A stretch of 64,000 nucleotides of DNA from Trochalopteron elliotii (taxonomy: Eukaryota; Chordata; Aves; Passeriformes; Leiothrichidae): assembly GCA_024734555.1 (NCBI GenBank), contig JANPWX010019812.1, positions 208,240 to 272,239 on the forward strand. Reading direction: 5' to 3'. Within the stretch, counting starts at the first letter, position 1, and each line of letters starts with the position of its first letter. The notes below the pieces were generated by a model. It ran no database searches, had not been told where the DNA came from, and was given only the letters and a program-made list of their open reading frames with translations. Shown piece by piece: positions 23,537 to 36,777 of this stretch. A program made the translations under genes and the position numbers.

Positions 23537-26500
23537 ATTGTTGCAGTGAGCCAGAAAACAGGGAGAGAATGGAGCAAACAACTCCAAGGCTGAGACAGGA
23601 GATGCTGGCAGTGGCCTCAGGGCCATTGCAGAAGTGTAAAACACCAAGGGCTGCTGCCTCAGACACTGATTTGCAGTGTGAGACTGGCACGTGGGACAGC
23701 TCCTGAGGAGGATGTTGAACTCCAGCCCTGGGGCAGGTGTGTGGGAAGACACTGGGCACCTGCCTCCAGCTCCTGGGCAGCCTCGGGCTGGGCAGCTGGG
23801 TAAGGGCAGCAAATGTTTAGCAGCTACAATAAGGGACCAGGAATATAAAAAAAGTTTTAAATATCTCCCACCAACCTGTTTTTTCAAACTAACCCTCTTT
23901 CTCCCAAGCCAAAATTGACTCCCAAAGGCAAGGAGCAAACAGTTCTGTATGTGTTGTACAGCCCAGCCTTCATGGAGGGCTGAGACAGAAGTTCAGTTCA
24001 CATCAGAAAGACTCGAAAGAGATTTTATACAAATATTTGGGTTTTTTTTTCTATCAGAGCTTTACCCAGTGTCTGCAAAGCACCTCAAACCTCCTTCCCA
24101 TGGCACCCTCAAACTGCACTGCTGTCAAGATAAGACACATTCCACCCCTGTTTTATTTTCTCCTTCAACCTCTACAGAGCCTGATGTTTCATTTTAAACA
24201 AACTCTTTAGTAAGACAAAGGCAATAAGCTCTTGGTGTCTGACTTTCACCAATAAAACTCTCTGGACAGAGTTCAGAGGATGGTGTTAATGCAGATTTTA
24301 ATAAAACCAGCCCATTTTAAGGCTCTCTGGTCCCCCACCCCCAGGAAAGAAGAACAGAAGTTGAGGCTCTGCTTCCCACCTGACACAGTTTCCTGTACAG
24401 CACTCCTGGACACACAGATCAGCCCTTGAAACCACCCAGCAGCTCCTTCCACATTCCCTTCTCCTTGTCTCCCCAATTCCAGACCTGGAAACACGTTACC
24501 ATGTGGAGCCAAAGCATGACACTGTGTCCTACCTACAGCTCTGAACTGAGACACCCTCAGACCATGGCAGCACTCAGCTCCAGGCCCTGCAGGAATTGCT
24601 CAGTAATGGTTACTAATTCCAACATTTTTATGAGGTTTTGCAGAATCCCACTGGCACTGCCTGCACAGTTCAGTCTCAGCAACTGCAAAGAGCAATTCAA
24701 GTTTTACCTCAGGAAACAAACCAAGGACTGCTACAACCTGCAGAGAATTCAAAAGGAGAAAAACATTGGAGCAAGTGACTTTCCTGCCCAAACTGATGTT
24801 CCATGAGCAGCCAGTCAAGTCTCAGCATTACTCTGAGACTTCAGCTGGCTTTTCACAGCTGCCTGGACATTGAGATGGCAGTGCCATGGCACTGGGTCAT
24901 CCCTGCACCTCCACCTTGACTGTTCCCACATGCAAATCATTCTGTACTTACAGTCAGACCACCCCTCTGGCATTTCCAGCAACTGGAAAAATCAAATCAA
25001 TAAACAACAACTGCATTTTTTAATTTAATTCATAAATTTAACTGCAGGGACGTGCCTCTTCAGTATCTTCTGTCACCACCACGAGGAGGAAGCTGCAGCT
25101 GTGAGCAGGAAAAATGGACCAAACATCAAAGGAAACACAATCTCCCCTTTCCTCAGGACACAGGGAGGCACCAGCAGCAACAGCAGCACCTGGAGTTTGA
25201 CCTCAGCTCAGGTGCTGCTGTGCAGTGAGGAAGACACAGGTTCCCAAAGGTGAGGAGCAGGGAGGCAACAACCACCTGTGTGTCCCATCCAGATGGAGCA
25301 AATGAGACCACAGCAGGGAAGGGAGAAAACAGGGTCTTTAAATTTGGCAAAACCCCCCTGCCAAGCATTACAGCCAACCTCAGGCACCCTCATCCTCTTG
25401 AGATGTTGTGACATGAATTAACTGCTCCCTTGCAACACCTTTTGCTGTATTCAGAATGAAGTTTCAGAAACAGGCCACAGTTAGCAATTTTAAAATGCCA
25501 GAAACCCTAAAAATTTGGCTTTTTACTCAGGAATAAACTCCTCTTTAGCTAAAGCTGCTATGGGTACAGGGAGCTCCCTTCAGTTTTGCTCTGGGCACCT
25601 CTTTTCTGTGCTTTAGCCCTAAAAGAAGAGTACCCAAATACTTTTGTTTTGTGTAAAGCCCTTGGGGAATCCACCCTTTCCTCCTCTCATTTTGTCACTC
25701 CTGGGACACAGCAGAAGCTGCAGCCAGACCGTGGCACTGTCCCCCTCTGCTCACAGTGCTCATGTGACCTGCATCAAAGTAACAGGCAACTCTGTCCTCC
25801 TTCAAATCCCAGTGCCAGAAGTTAATCAATGGGAATGCCATTTACCTGGTTCTCACTGAGAAATCTCTCACAGGAGCAGCAGGGAGGAAAAAGCATTTTG
25901 GTGTGTCAGCAGCAGATTAAGACCTCACAGCCCACACAACACTCTGTGCACTCCTTGTCACTCTGCACCCTGGAGCAGGTGCTGCAAGTGGCAGAGGGCA
26001 ACACGGGGCCCACAAACACTCAGCAATCTCCCCAGCTGCCTTTTCTGGACCATTTTAAAATCACTGCCATTAAACCACCCATTAAAGACTGAAAGGAAAG
26101 CACAGCCACGCAGGGATTGTCCGTGTGGAATAAACCCCTGGGGACCCAGCCAACCCCCCATGTTCACTGACAGCACTGCTGGCACCAGCAGCACACACAC
26201 CACAGGCATTTTAATGAAGTGAACTTTGCCTGTGGCCTCCCACCAGCACACGTGTCAGGAATTCTGCAGCAGAGCCACACAACACTGCTAAAAACGCCTC
26301 CGGAGTCATTTCTGTGTCAGGATAAATCTTCAAAAGCACAAGGGGAGGTGTGAAGGTTCAGCTCCCTCTGGTTTACAGCACAAACAGGTATCTCCTTGCA
26401 CCTGGAAAATCTCCCCCTCCAAACCATCCATTGAGAACTGGACTTCTTAATTTGGTTACTACACTGCATTGAAGAGATTTAACCCCTGGCAGCCCCACAG

Positions 26501-28170
26501 CCCCAGCTGTGAGATTCCTGCTGCTGTCCTGGCCATGAGCAAATAGGGCACCACTGCTCACCCCTCAGAAGTCTTCCCCCAATCCAGAGTTAAGGCAGGC
26601 TACCATCACTGGCAGTTCCCAGAGCAGACAACAGCCCTTGATTTCTGAGTCCACCAGTGCTGCTGTCCTCAGTGCCTTTATTCGCTTCGTGCCAACAAAG
26701 AGAGGCCCTGGTGGGTCTGGGGTTTGGTGTTTGGATGTTCCCATAAACCCAAAGATACTCCCACAGCCCCACACCACAGCAGCACGGGAGCCTTGTGCAC
26801 TTCATAGGCTGGAGGAGAAGGATTTTGCATCCTGAAGTGCTTGAACAATGAAGAGGACGGTGCTTTGGGTCCGGGGTCCCATTCCAGCACTTCTTCCTTT
26901 TGGGTTTCAGCACAGGTTGCCAACCTCTCCCTGGGGCAGGGCTGGGGCTGGTGGAGGTTTGGTTAATGTGCAGCGTCTCAAGGAGCCAGTGCACCCTGAC
27001 TGAGCTCTGCCCTTGCACACAGCTGAGCAGGGAGAGAGCAAGGATGGGCAGGGTCTGTAAAACTGGGAGAAAGAAGTGACAGAGAGAAAGGCTGGAATGA
27101 CTCTGAGACAGTAACATAACACTAGAAGGCATGTAAACAATTCTGGATCATGTTAGCTCCTTGGCTGTAGGAAAAGGAATACTGACACACCTTAACTGAA
27201 CCAAGAACCCTAACAATGGTTTCAGGAATACATTCTTCAGATCCAAGAGGTATTTGCAGAATTACTACCTGAAAGTTGGAAGTGCAACCCACTATGGGCA
27301 GGGGGGAGTTGTAACCCAGGGGGAAGGAAGCTGCTGGAAAACTGTGCCCTCAAAACCACCTCACACTGCTGCTCATTGGGAACAGCCTCCAAACAGGCAA
27401 CAGCATCTGTGGCACAGGGCTTTGGGGGTGAGGATCCCCTGGTTTGTTGTGTGCTGGCAGATTGAGGGAAGAAGACAAATTGTGAACAGCTTCCCTATCG
27501 AACGGAATACTGACATGCATAAAGAGCAGCTTTGCAGGACCTGTGCAAAGAGTTCTGTTTAGCTGAGATCCAGAAATCCCACAGACTCACATCTGATAAA
27601 GGCTTCATGGGCTCCATGCTGACTGTGGAGATGGATCTCCACCAGCTGAACAGGAACCCCACAGTGGATATATTTATTACTCATACCCCAAAATCACACG
27701 GGGATAAGAGGAAGAAGCAATACATTCTGACTCGAGTTCAGATGGAGAGAGCCCCCAGCACCACGCAGCCAATGCAGCACTGCCTTTCCCCAGCTCTTCC
27801 TGGCTGATCAACTTGTTTTGGGAATAAAAATCCTTTCACTTTATTTGGTGTCAGAGGGAGTTGGCTGAACTAGAGTAGTTGGATGGTCAAGGTGATCCCC
27901 AGCAGGACATCAAAGGCCAGAGAGAGAGGTGGTGGAAGCATGCAGAGGACAGAGGGGCACAGCCTAAGCCCCCAATCCCCACAGTTCCCTCTGTGCAAGC
28001 AGTTCCTGGGCTCCCACAGGCCTCTGCTCCCAGAGACCTGCACGGAGCTGTCTGCAGGACTGGGAAATGATTGTGCTTCTCAACTCACTACAAGGACTCC
28101 TTTCCCTATTCCTGCCTTCAGCAGCAGGAAGGGAGCATTCTGTTCTCTCCCCTGCTGCAAAAGCACAGGA

Positions 28171-28186
28171 TGTGTGTGTGTGTGTG
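28171..28186 (+). repeat. (TG)n microsatellite
   Basis: Eight TG units in intergenic sequence. Confidence 0.9.
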
Positions 28187-28453
28187 GAAAACTCCTGAAA
28201 AATATTGTGCAGCACCATTGGTTCAGTCCAGAGGGAAGCTGGGATACTCAACTGTGTTTGGTGGCTTCCAAAGTGTCACCAGCTTGGAAACAAATATTGC
28301 CTAAGGTAACATCCTCACAGTGGCTGGTAGTTCACAGAGGCTCCAACACTGTCTTATTACTCCCATTAAACCCATCAACAATTCATCTCTCCCCGGTCCC
28401 TTCTGCACGCGAAAATTCCCAAACAAATTAAAAAAACCCAAAAAACCAAACAG

Positions 28454-28478
28454 GAATAAAATAAATAAATAAATAAAG
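28454..28478 (+). repeat. (AAAT)n microsatellite
   Basis: Consecutive AAAT units. On the ADCY9 strand they form overlapping ATTTA motifs just past the candidate poly(A) signal. Confidence 0.9.
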
Positions 28479-28479
28479 G

Positions 28480-29400
28480 CATTCCCAAAACATTTATTTT
28501 GCTTCTCTCTCTCTCTCCAATCAGCTCAGAGACACCGATGTCACCTACCTTGGCCCACTGAGCTGCACAGGGAGCCGGGAGCCCTGAACAGCAGCACTCC
28601 CGTGGTCTCTCCTCTGCTTCTGGAAACCTGTCCCCAGAGCTGGCACTGTCCCAACCCTCCTTCCATTCCCACGGATCAGGAACTCACTGGCTATATGGAA
28701 AGAAGTGTATCCAAAGCACACATGGCACATGGAGGCTGCAGAAAGCATCGGGAAAGGAGAACAGGACGACAGCAGCTGCTCCTCCTGCCCTAACTAAAGG
28801 CTGAGCCACAACTCCCCCTCCAGCCCGACCCAAAGTGTGTCACCCCTCGCCCAGACATTCTTGTGGTGCATTACTGGCACTTTATAGCAGTCTCATATGG
28901 TAGATACATGCACATGTCTGTGTGTTACATACAAAAGGTCTGATAACAGTAAAACATTGTTCCGAGAGATATAAAAAACCCAAGGAGTTGCATTAGCCAA
29001 AAAAAGTGTTTTGTGAGAAACAACAATAAAAATGATATAACCACAGCTTTTCTTTTCTTTAAAATTAGATAAATACCCAAAGCTATGATTTCACTTGGGG
29101 CCTCTGTACCTTGACAGGGAGTCCAATGGAGTATATCTGAAGGCACTTAATATCCTCTACTCAGCTGTAAGATGGTTGCACAGGGAGCTGGGGAGCTTGG
29201 GATGTGATTTGGGGCATGGAGGAGAGAGATGGATGAAAAGAAGCCCTGAAGAGCCATGATCCACACAGCCCCAGGTGCCGAAATGAACACAAACGTACAA
29301 CCCAGGTGTGGAGAAGGTCTCTCTTGAAAAAGAAAACTGCCAATTGCAAAAGTCTGTGTGTTTCTATGGACAGAGCACTTCATGCAACTCTGACAGTTCA
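28480..29400 (-). other. ADCY9: Probable ADCY9 3' UTR
   Basis: This is noncoding sequence directly downstream of the TGA on the minus strand. It is AT-rich near 28900-29060 and has no competing gene. The end is inferred from a candidate AATAAA at 28493-28498, followed on the minus strand by an ATTTA-rich and then T/G-rich stretch, as expected downstream of a cleavage site. Mammalian ADCY9 has a longer 3' UTR, so a more distal site at lower coordinates cannot be excluded. Confidence 0.5.
28493..28498 (-). terminator. Candidate poly(A) signal for ADCY9
   Basis: AATAAA on the minus strand lies about 0.9 kb past the stop codon. T-rich and GT-rich sequence follows within 60 bases. This is a motif-only call; other AATAAA-like sites exist further downstream. 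Confidence 0.35.
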
Positions 29401-30589
29401 TCATACACTCTTAGAGATATTTAGCTTTGTCAGTTCATTGACCTCCTCAGTCCCCGCCTCCTCACAGTCATCCTTCTCTGCGGCTTTGCCAAACCTGCAC
29501 CTCTCCTCTGCCTTCGCCGCATCCTTCTGGAGCTTCTTGGCGGAAGGAAGGATGTCCTTGGCTTCTGAGCTATCTGTGCCATGGGCTATCTTATCAGAAT
29601 TCTGTACAGAAGGCACCAGGTTGGCAATCTCATCCGTCGGAGACCGCCCGATGCTGCCATCCACTTGAACCCGAATGTCTGGAGATATGGACAACTGGTG
29701 ATGCGGCACGATCCCGTTGTCCATGCACTTGGGGTACAGGTAGGTCTTCATCTGCCCCTTGCCCTTCACGTTGACCGTCCCCCTGTAGTCAAAGTCATAG
29801 CCCATCTTGCTGAGGATGCGGTAGCTCTCCTCACTCACCTGGATGCGGCACTCGACGCCGGTGGTGTCCATCCTGCTGGCGATGTTCACAGTGTCCCCCC
29901 AGATGTCGTAGAGCAGCTTGGTGGTGCCGATCACCCCGGCCGTCAGGGGGCCGTGGTTAAAGCCGATCCGCAGTTTAAAGTTAAACCACAGCATGTTGTT
30001 GTTGAAGTCATCTACCACCCGCATCATTTCTTTGGCAAATTCAAAAAGGGTCTGCAGGTGCCCGTGGGGATGGCTGCTGTCCTGGCACTGCGAGGTGTTC
30101 AGCCCCGACGCCGCCATGTAGGTGGCCCCGATGGTTTTGATTTTCTCAATGCTGCTGTAGTGGGGCTTGCTCAAGAGCTCGTCGAAGTCCCCGATGAGCT
30201 CGTTGAGGACTCGGTAACACTCCTTGCCGCCCTCGTAGTTCTCCTCGTAGAACTCGCTGAAGTTGACGATGCTGGCGAAGATCACCCCGCCGCTGTCGTG
30301 GTTTTTGGAATAGCTCTGGGACACCTTCAGCTGCTCGGCCACGTGGTAGGGGATGATGTTCCTCAGCAGCCAGTCAGCCTGATCCCTCATGCTCTGGATC
30401 TTGGTGCGGTGCAGGTCGGCCTCCACGTCCCCGTGGTAGTGCAGGCGGTAACTGACCTCGAACTCGCGGTTCAGGAACCAGACCAGCAGCAGCAGCAGGA
30501 AGGACACCAGAACCACCTCCTGGCCGATCAGCTCCGCCGGCCGCTGCGCCTCGCTCGGCGCCGAGCTGTTACACGGGTTTTTCCTGGAG
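29401..30589 (-). CDS. ADCY9: ADCY9 terminal coding exon: helix 12, C2a catalytic domain, C-tail
   Basis: The exon has 1189 coding bases: one base completing Ser, 395 codons, and TGA at 29401-29403. It begins SRKNPCNSS (a glycosylation sequon), then helix 12 (VVLVSFLLLLLVWFL). The C2a domain starts around NIIPYHVAEQL. Residues known in the family for ATP handling are present: Lys of KTIG (codon 30136-30138), Asp of YDIWG (29905-29907), Asn of DTVN (29884-29886), Arg of ASR (29872-29874) and Lys of NVKGK (29764-29766). Tyr (30214-30216) and Ala (30124-30126) replace the Leu and Ser that bind forskolin in other isoforms, as in mammalian type 9. The tail ends NISKSV and keeps RFGKAAEKDDC, part of the autoinhibitory C2b region. 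The linker before it is divergent. Confidence 0.98.
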
Positions 30590-31152
30590 CTGCACAGAGG
30601 GGAGAACACACAGGTGCATTTTAAGTTAGGCCATTGCCATCCCTGCTCCACAGTTAGAAATCCTCTGCTGGAAGAGGAAGTGTGGGAAGTGCAGTTACAT
30701 ACTAAATTATAAAATATGCGTTGAGAACTTCATCTGCTGTTAAGAAAACGGCAAAGAATTAATTTAGTTCTTAAACTCACCGAGTACTTCCTTAAACCCA
30801 CCAAGTATTTCTTTATCATCATGCTCAGTGGCACTGCCCAGTCCTGTTTTAAGGACTTCACCAAGGAAACAGTTATCAGTATATCTAAATATATAACTAA
30901 AGCACTGCATGTAAATATGTACCTGTGTGTGTGTTTAGCTGAGTGCACTGAGCGTCTGCACGTGGGGGTGTCTGTGGGTCTTGTGGAATTTATCTGGTTT
31001 TGCATTTTTTGTTATTTCCAATATTCAGAACCAGCTGCTTTACACTCCTGTGCCTTTCCCTTGTGCCCTCACCAAGGACCAGGAACCTTTACCATGTGCC
31101 TTTAACGCTACACACGAAGGGTTTGGGAGGAGATAACCCTGTAAAGGACACA

Positions 31153-31235
31153 TCATGGAGAACCCCCGTGGCAGGGGCTGGAAATGGATGGGCTTTAAGA
31201 TCCTTCTGACCCAACTCAGTCTGTGGTTCTGTGAA
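31153..31235 (+). mobile_element. Short CR1 3' terminus
   Basis: GGCTTTAAGATCCTTCTGAC and a terminal CTGTGGTTCTGTG mark the last 80 bases of a CR1 element. Confidence 0.7.
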
Positions 31236-32461
31236 CTGCATGGAAGTGGGGAACATGGCTGTGCTGAAATCTTTTCTAGGATAAAACCTCTTCAGCTCTT
31301 CATGGCGGAGACAGAAAGTTTCTCCAAGTGCCAAGATTACATAAAATAATCAAAAATTCCTGTCTGCCATAGACTGGGAGCAATATTTCAGATCCTTTCG
31401 ACAGTTCACTGCCTGCCTGTGCAGATTATGAGGCGCTGATGGAGCATCTGCCAGTGCCAAACCACCCTGAACGAGGAGACATCTGCACTCTCCCATCTCA
31501 ACTTTCTGCAGAGACGCAAAGACACAAATTGAAGCTGAGAAGGCCCCACCTATGCAATCCCAGGAGCGAAGGCTAAACGCAGACAGCTTGGCACGCTGTC
31601 ATTTCTGCAGGGATCCAACTGCATTTTTTGGATAAAATGATGCCAAAGCTTCAGATTTGATATGAGCAGGCACATGCTGAAGTTTTTCGAGTTAAGAGAT
31701 GGTTTGAAAAGGGAAAGCATCACATCAACCTTTCTCCTGGAGAAGCCAGAAAGGAATCCACACTCAGCACCTGCCTGCATTTCTCTGGAAAGGCAGGAAG
31801 GAATTAAAACTCAGCACAACTGGAGCAACAGCTCAAGCAGAGAAGCCTGAATTTGTTACTGTAACATATGAAAACATTCCTGAGTTAATTTCGTTGCTTC
31901 ATGTCCGTGGGGGACAGGCTTCCACTTTGGATATATTTTAGAACTGAACTTTTTTCCAGGCACAGTTTCTTTTTCTGAGTTTCATTCACAATACTTGATT
32001 GACAGAAAAGTGTGATGAAACAAAACCACAGCACAGCTGTGAGACACATGAACGTGCCCCATACCCAAAAACATTTCTCTGTGCCACAGTCCTTGTATCT
32101 ATTCACTTTTTTACAGAAATCCTGTGGGGAAAAAAGTTCCCAGTGAGTGAAATATTTACAATTCAGAGCGTGCAGGTTGAATTTCAGATGAAAGATAGGA
32201 CAGATTACATTGGAAATTACTTCCTTTGTTTTCTACCATAAATATACTTCTCCCAGGAGAAGTGAAGGTGTATTCATTTTATCCCCTCTTCACAAGGGGA
32301 CCATGAAAGGAGGAGATGTCCCAACTCAAAGCAGGGCCCCACCATCAGGTTCCTGTAATTGCTGTACCAAGACACTCCTTCCTCCCTTATTCTCAACAGA
32401 ACCTCTGTTACGAACCTGTTTATGTCCTCCCTTGAAAGACAAGTCAGAGACAAAGACAAAG

Positions 32462-32592
32462 ACATGGTTTAGTGGTGGCCTTGCTGGGTTAATGGTTGGA
32501 CTCCATGATCCTCGTTGGTCCCTTTCAACTCAGGATATTCTATGAGTCCCTGATCTTGGAGGTCTTTTCCAGCCTAAATGATTCCATAAATA
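32462..32592 (+). mobile_element. CR1 3' terminus, second subfamily
   Basis: TTTAGTGGTGGCCTTGCTGG, GGACTCCATGATCC and a repeated final segment (CTTTTCCAGCCTAAATGATTC) match an older CR1 subfamily than the copies above. Confidence 0.85.
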
Positions 32593-35500
32593 ATGACTAG
32601 AAGGGAACAATTCCTGAAATACCATCCTTGTTACCTATTTTGGAGGTGACAAAATGCCCTCCCAGCTTGATGGGCTTATAAAACAGAATGAGGGGATGGT
32701 AGGTAAGAGGAAGATAAGAAGAGGTGGGGAAAAGTGAGGAAGGAATCTGGATTAAGGAGCACAATTCAGGTTCTTCTCTGGATCTGAGTTCATTATTTCA
32801 CACATCTTGTGGGCAGAGATCTGTGAAAGGATCTGAGCAATGACTCTGTTACTGCTGTGAGAGTACAAGCTTGATCCAGACCATCCCCTCTAATATCAGA
32901 CATTCCTGCCACAGGGATTTATTTAAGTCATTAAAGGCTTTTTATTTACAGTTTGCTGTGCAGAACACTCCTCAAAGTACTTTAACTCCTCTGCAGTGAA
33001 TGAGGTGAGCACCACAACTCTGTCAGGCACAGTGCAAGGCAGGAGCTGCTGCCTCCCACTCCCCATTGCTGGGAGCTCTCCACGATCAGCTCAGCGTGGC
33101 CTGACCTCGCTGGCCACGTGGGCTCCAGCCCTGAGACCTGCACATGCAGGGAGTGACTCACTGTGCACTGACCCCATCCACCAATGGGGAATGGAGTGGG
33201 GATCCCAAAGAGAACCTGCAGTGGCTTCTCCAGAGCAGGTATTTTTATCCCAGTGTGTATCAGAATGGAAAACCCTGATTCCAGCCTGCAGGAGAGAGCA
33301 ACTGCATTGTCCTCACTTGGAAATCCAGCCTGTGGATGTTGCAGTGACCAGGATACAGCACCTACAGGGCTGTAAATCACCTCGCCCAGGCAGCAGCCAT
33401 GACCTGGAGTCACCCTTTGGAATGAAAAGAAGAAAAACTCCCACACACCTCCAGCAGAAAGGATCAACCCCTGCTCAATCTTTCTCAATTCTACTTTTCA
33501 TGAAGTGTTGCAGCAGAAAACTGATTTTAAAAATCATTCAAATTGAAATCTTGAGCTGACAATGTTTCTTTAACTCAAACTGGTGAAATGCTGCCTGGCA
33601 CAGCCCCCTCACTATTAACTTGGCACCTCCATCCAGGCTGTGAACATGGAACTAGTGAGACTCTGGAGATAGAATCTCCTTTGGCTTGATCACAAATCAC
33701 AAAGATAATGGCTTGCCACTTACAGAGCTTTCTGGAAAGCCAGTTTCCTTCTGAGCCAGTAACCCCTGTTTGGACTTGGATATCTTGCTATATTGGGAGA
33801 GGATGCCTGTGCCTGCTAAATCTGAGAAGAAAGCAAGGGAGGGAAGGTGTGGAAAAGGGGATCAAACTGCTGCTTTCCATGAAAAACGTGCAGTGGATGT
33901 CTATAAACCCTTCCCTACAACACGGGGACTTCAGTCTCCACTCAAGTGGCCAACTGCTGCTCCCCCTTGAGCAGCCACACCGGAAAGTGGCACATCCCAC
34001 CTGCTCTGAGGTGAGGAAGGAATGAAAATGAGGAATACTTCCTGCATCAAAGAAATGAGAAATATTTCCTGCTTCAAACTTTGGTTCATGGTTGTATCCT
34101 TTGGGCTGCCTGAAAAACAAGGCAAACTCCACATTTTTATTTACAGACAGTCCAGAGATGAACTCTGTGCTAAGGCTTCATTACCATTACTACACTCTGT
34201 TTTCCCAGGCAACATTAATATTATCTCTATTCTTTATCCAGGAAAGGGAACAACCTCATTAAAGGCAACACACAAGCTGGTCTCTAGCCCTCTCAGAACA
34301 CAGGAAAACTTTAGTGCTGAGTGGGGTAAGTGAGGAACCTGATTTATTTAATTCTGGCAGAAAGGTGCAGCAAAAATTTTTGTTGGGCTAAGAGAGTTTC
34401 ACCTTTTATTAGTTCATTACCAAAAAAAAGGGGAAATTCTGTACTCTAAGAATGTGTGGTGTACAATAATATACAGCATAAGAGCCCTGAAAACAGAAGC
34501 CAAATTCTGTTTAATGGCAGAAACAGAACAGGATTAACTCCCAGTCCTCTATTTTAACGTCCAAAACTTGTTAATGTCCAAGTTTGGGCAGGGTCAGGCC
34601 AGGGGAGCTGGACTGAAGGGCAGTGCTGAGCAGAATTAGAACATGGGTCTCTTGCTCAGCTGAAAGAGCACAGACAACATCCTAATAAAAAGTGAAAACT
34701 GAAGTTTAGAAACGTTTAATGGGTGACATATTTTGGCTACTGCCTTACTTGGCCTTTAGATCACAAGCCAAGCCTTTTAAAGGAGACAAAGCCTCACTCC
34801 ACAGCTGCTCACCAGAAACACCTCCATAGTTTGGTCCTCAGTAACTCTCACCTTCACCTGTCGTGAGTTAGAAGTTACATATTTATGGAAGAAAAATATC
34901 TGCAGGAAAACAATGCTTGAGAGGTGATCTTTTCCCAGATTTCTGTCACTGAGGGGAAGACCCAGTTGTCAATGATTTAAGGCAGAAGGAATTATTGATC
35001 AGGGATTAGCAGCTGGCCAGGAGCCTGCTGAGCTGCTGGGGATGAGGTCTGTAATTCTGAGCAGCACAAAAGAAACAAAACTAAACTTTTCACAAATGAA
35101 AAATAAGGATCCAAACCCTAAGGATCCAATCCTAAGACACTACTGGGGTAATCACCACACTATTTACCAAAAAAGAACAAAAAAAAGTCCCTGCTATTCT
35201 TTTGGCTTTAAATTTCCATTTTGGATTCAATGAGGTGAAATTCTGTTACAGAAAAGAACTTTCATGAATCAAAACCAGGAAAAAGGAAAACCCATGGAAG
35301 AAAAGCCAGAGCACCCCCAAACCCCAACACTGTAGTAAGTGCTGAGTCCTTGGTGAAGAGATACCCAAAGAAACACTGTTCTCACCCCTCTGCACTAAAC
35401 CACATGTGTTTTCTAAACTGTCACAGCATTTGTGGACATGAGAATTATTAAAAAGGAATTTTGTTTTGACACATCCTCCCAAGACAAGCAAAATGCTTCT

Positions 35501-36322
35501 GAAAACCCCTTTAGATGCATTAGCAAAGTCACACATGCACAGTTCAATCAAACCCAACGTGGTCCAAATATTGCCCCCAAATTGCAATGAGCAAACACAG
35601 ACTTGTCTAATACCAAAGAGCAGTAAAAACACTTCAAAATGGTATTGCAAAAATGTGCAATAAACCCATGAGAAACTCAACACTGAACTCATCAGAGTGA
35701 ATCTTTAACATGCTTATTTAATGGGCCATTAACAACCCAGGAAGGGATTTTTGGTTGCTTTGAAAGGCTGGGGGCTAAAAATTCCTTTGCTTTCAGTTTT
35801 ATGACTCCCTGGTCTGCCCAGGTGAGGTGACAGCCAGGCCCAGACTGTCACATCCCATCCTGGGAAGGCAGCTGCACATGCAGCTTTTCCAGAGGAAGCT
35901 CCTCTACACCAGGGAATTCTCACCTGCCCAGCTGTGAGAGCACCCAACTCACACTGCTTCTGAATGGTGCAAATCAGCCAAGGAAATCAAATAAACAGCT
36001 TGTGGTGAACAGATAAGGCTCTAAAAACTGCTGCTACTGGAAAAAACAGATGCTGCTTTAAATAGCTCCTCCATAGTTCTATTTCCTAGAAATCCAATTT
36101 AAGGAGAAAATATCATTACACAACTCTGTGACTGCAGCACCAGCCCTGATGAGTTTTGGTCATACCCAAGTCATCTGTTAAAGAAATTACATGAGGAGCT
36201 TAAACACAACTTGCTGAACCAATCTGTTGAATTCCCAAGTTATTACTGTGGATGCTACACATAATTCACTGAAAATGTTTCTATCCCTAAATATGAAGAT
36301 GGTAATTTTATATAAAACTTAC

Positions 36323-36364
36323 CTAAAGTTCTGTGCCAAATCTAGATGAGGAACTTCCATGGAG
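36323..36364 (-). CDS. ADCY9: ADCY9 42-base microexon, extracellular loop
   Basis: This microexon is too short for ORF calling. It starts with C, which completes a Ser codon begun in the previous exon (AG plus C), then carries 13 codons reading SMEVPHLDLAQNF, and ends with AG, which the terminal exon completes as Ser. The acceptor is catttcag and the donor is gtaagt. The length of 14 residues equals the family segment between CPD and the SER/SRK-NPCNSS text, and the QNFS end is conserved. It lies in the extracellular loop before helix 12. The junction with the terminal exon creates an NFS glycosylation sequon. Confidence 0.93.
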   Translation of the reverse strand, partial: LHGSSSSRFGTEL

Positions 36365-36777
36365 CTGAAATGAAAAAAGCACTGGTTTCAGAAGGAAAGT
36401 TAAAGCAGTAAACAAACCATCCTGCAGCATTCCAGACAGAATTTTCAACTTCTCTATTGCACAGACCAATAACTGCACTGCAGACCTGATCAACTGCAAC
36501 AAACTTTGTCTGAATGTGACTTATCTGCTTGGAAGAAGGAACCAGCCAGAGATGCAAATCCCTGTAAAGGGAAGCTGGATCTTTGTGATGCCTGGAACAA
36601 GTAATTGTTAAACAATCCCATCTTACCTGGAAAACAGGAAAAGCAATCCCAGAACTCTAAGACTCTGTTATGCCTTGGTCTTATGTGAGCACACAGCACA
36701 AAGATTTTAAAAATAAAACACAAAGAGACAAACCCCAACATCTCCAAACAGAAACCAAAACCAGTAACACCCCAAAC

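Larger units (their letters stand above)
21121..28479. other. Intergenic downstream of ADCY9, no gene recognised
   Basis: Contains one CR1 copy (23105-23536), a TG microsatellite (28171) and an AAAT microsatellite (28454). Part of it could be distal ADCY9 3' UTR if a later poly(A) site is used. Confidence 0.65.
30590..36322 (-). other. ADCY9 intron of 5.7 kb
   Basis: This intron lies between the microexon and the terminal exon. It contains two CR1 3' fragments (31153-31235, 32462-32592) and a short tandem duplication near 34022-34080. No exon is recognised. Confidence 0.9.

Noticed and set aside
29581..30624. 347-codon open frame on the plus strand opposite the ADCY9 terminal exon
   Set aside because: It is the antisense shadow of a GC-rich, strongly conserved coding exon. 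It has no recognisable protein and no splice or promoter context.
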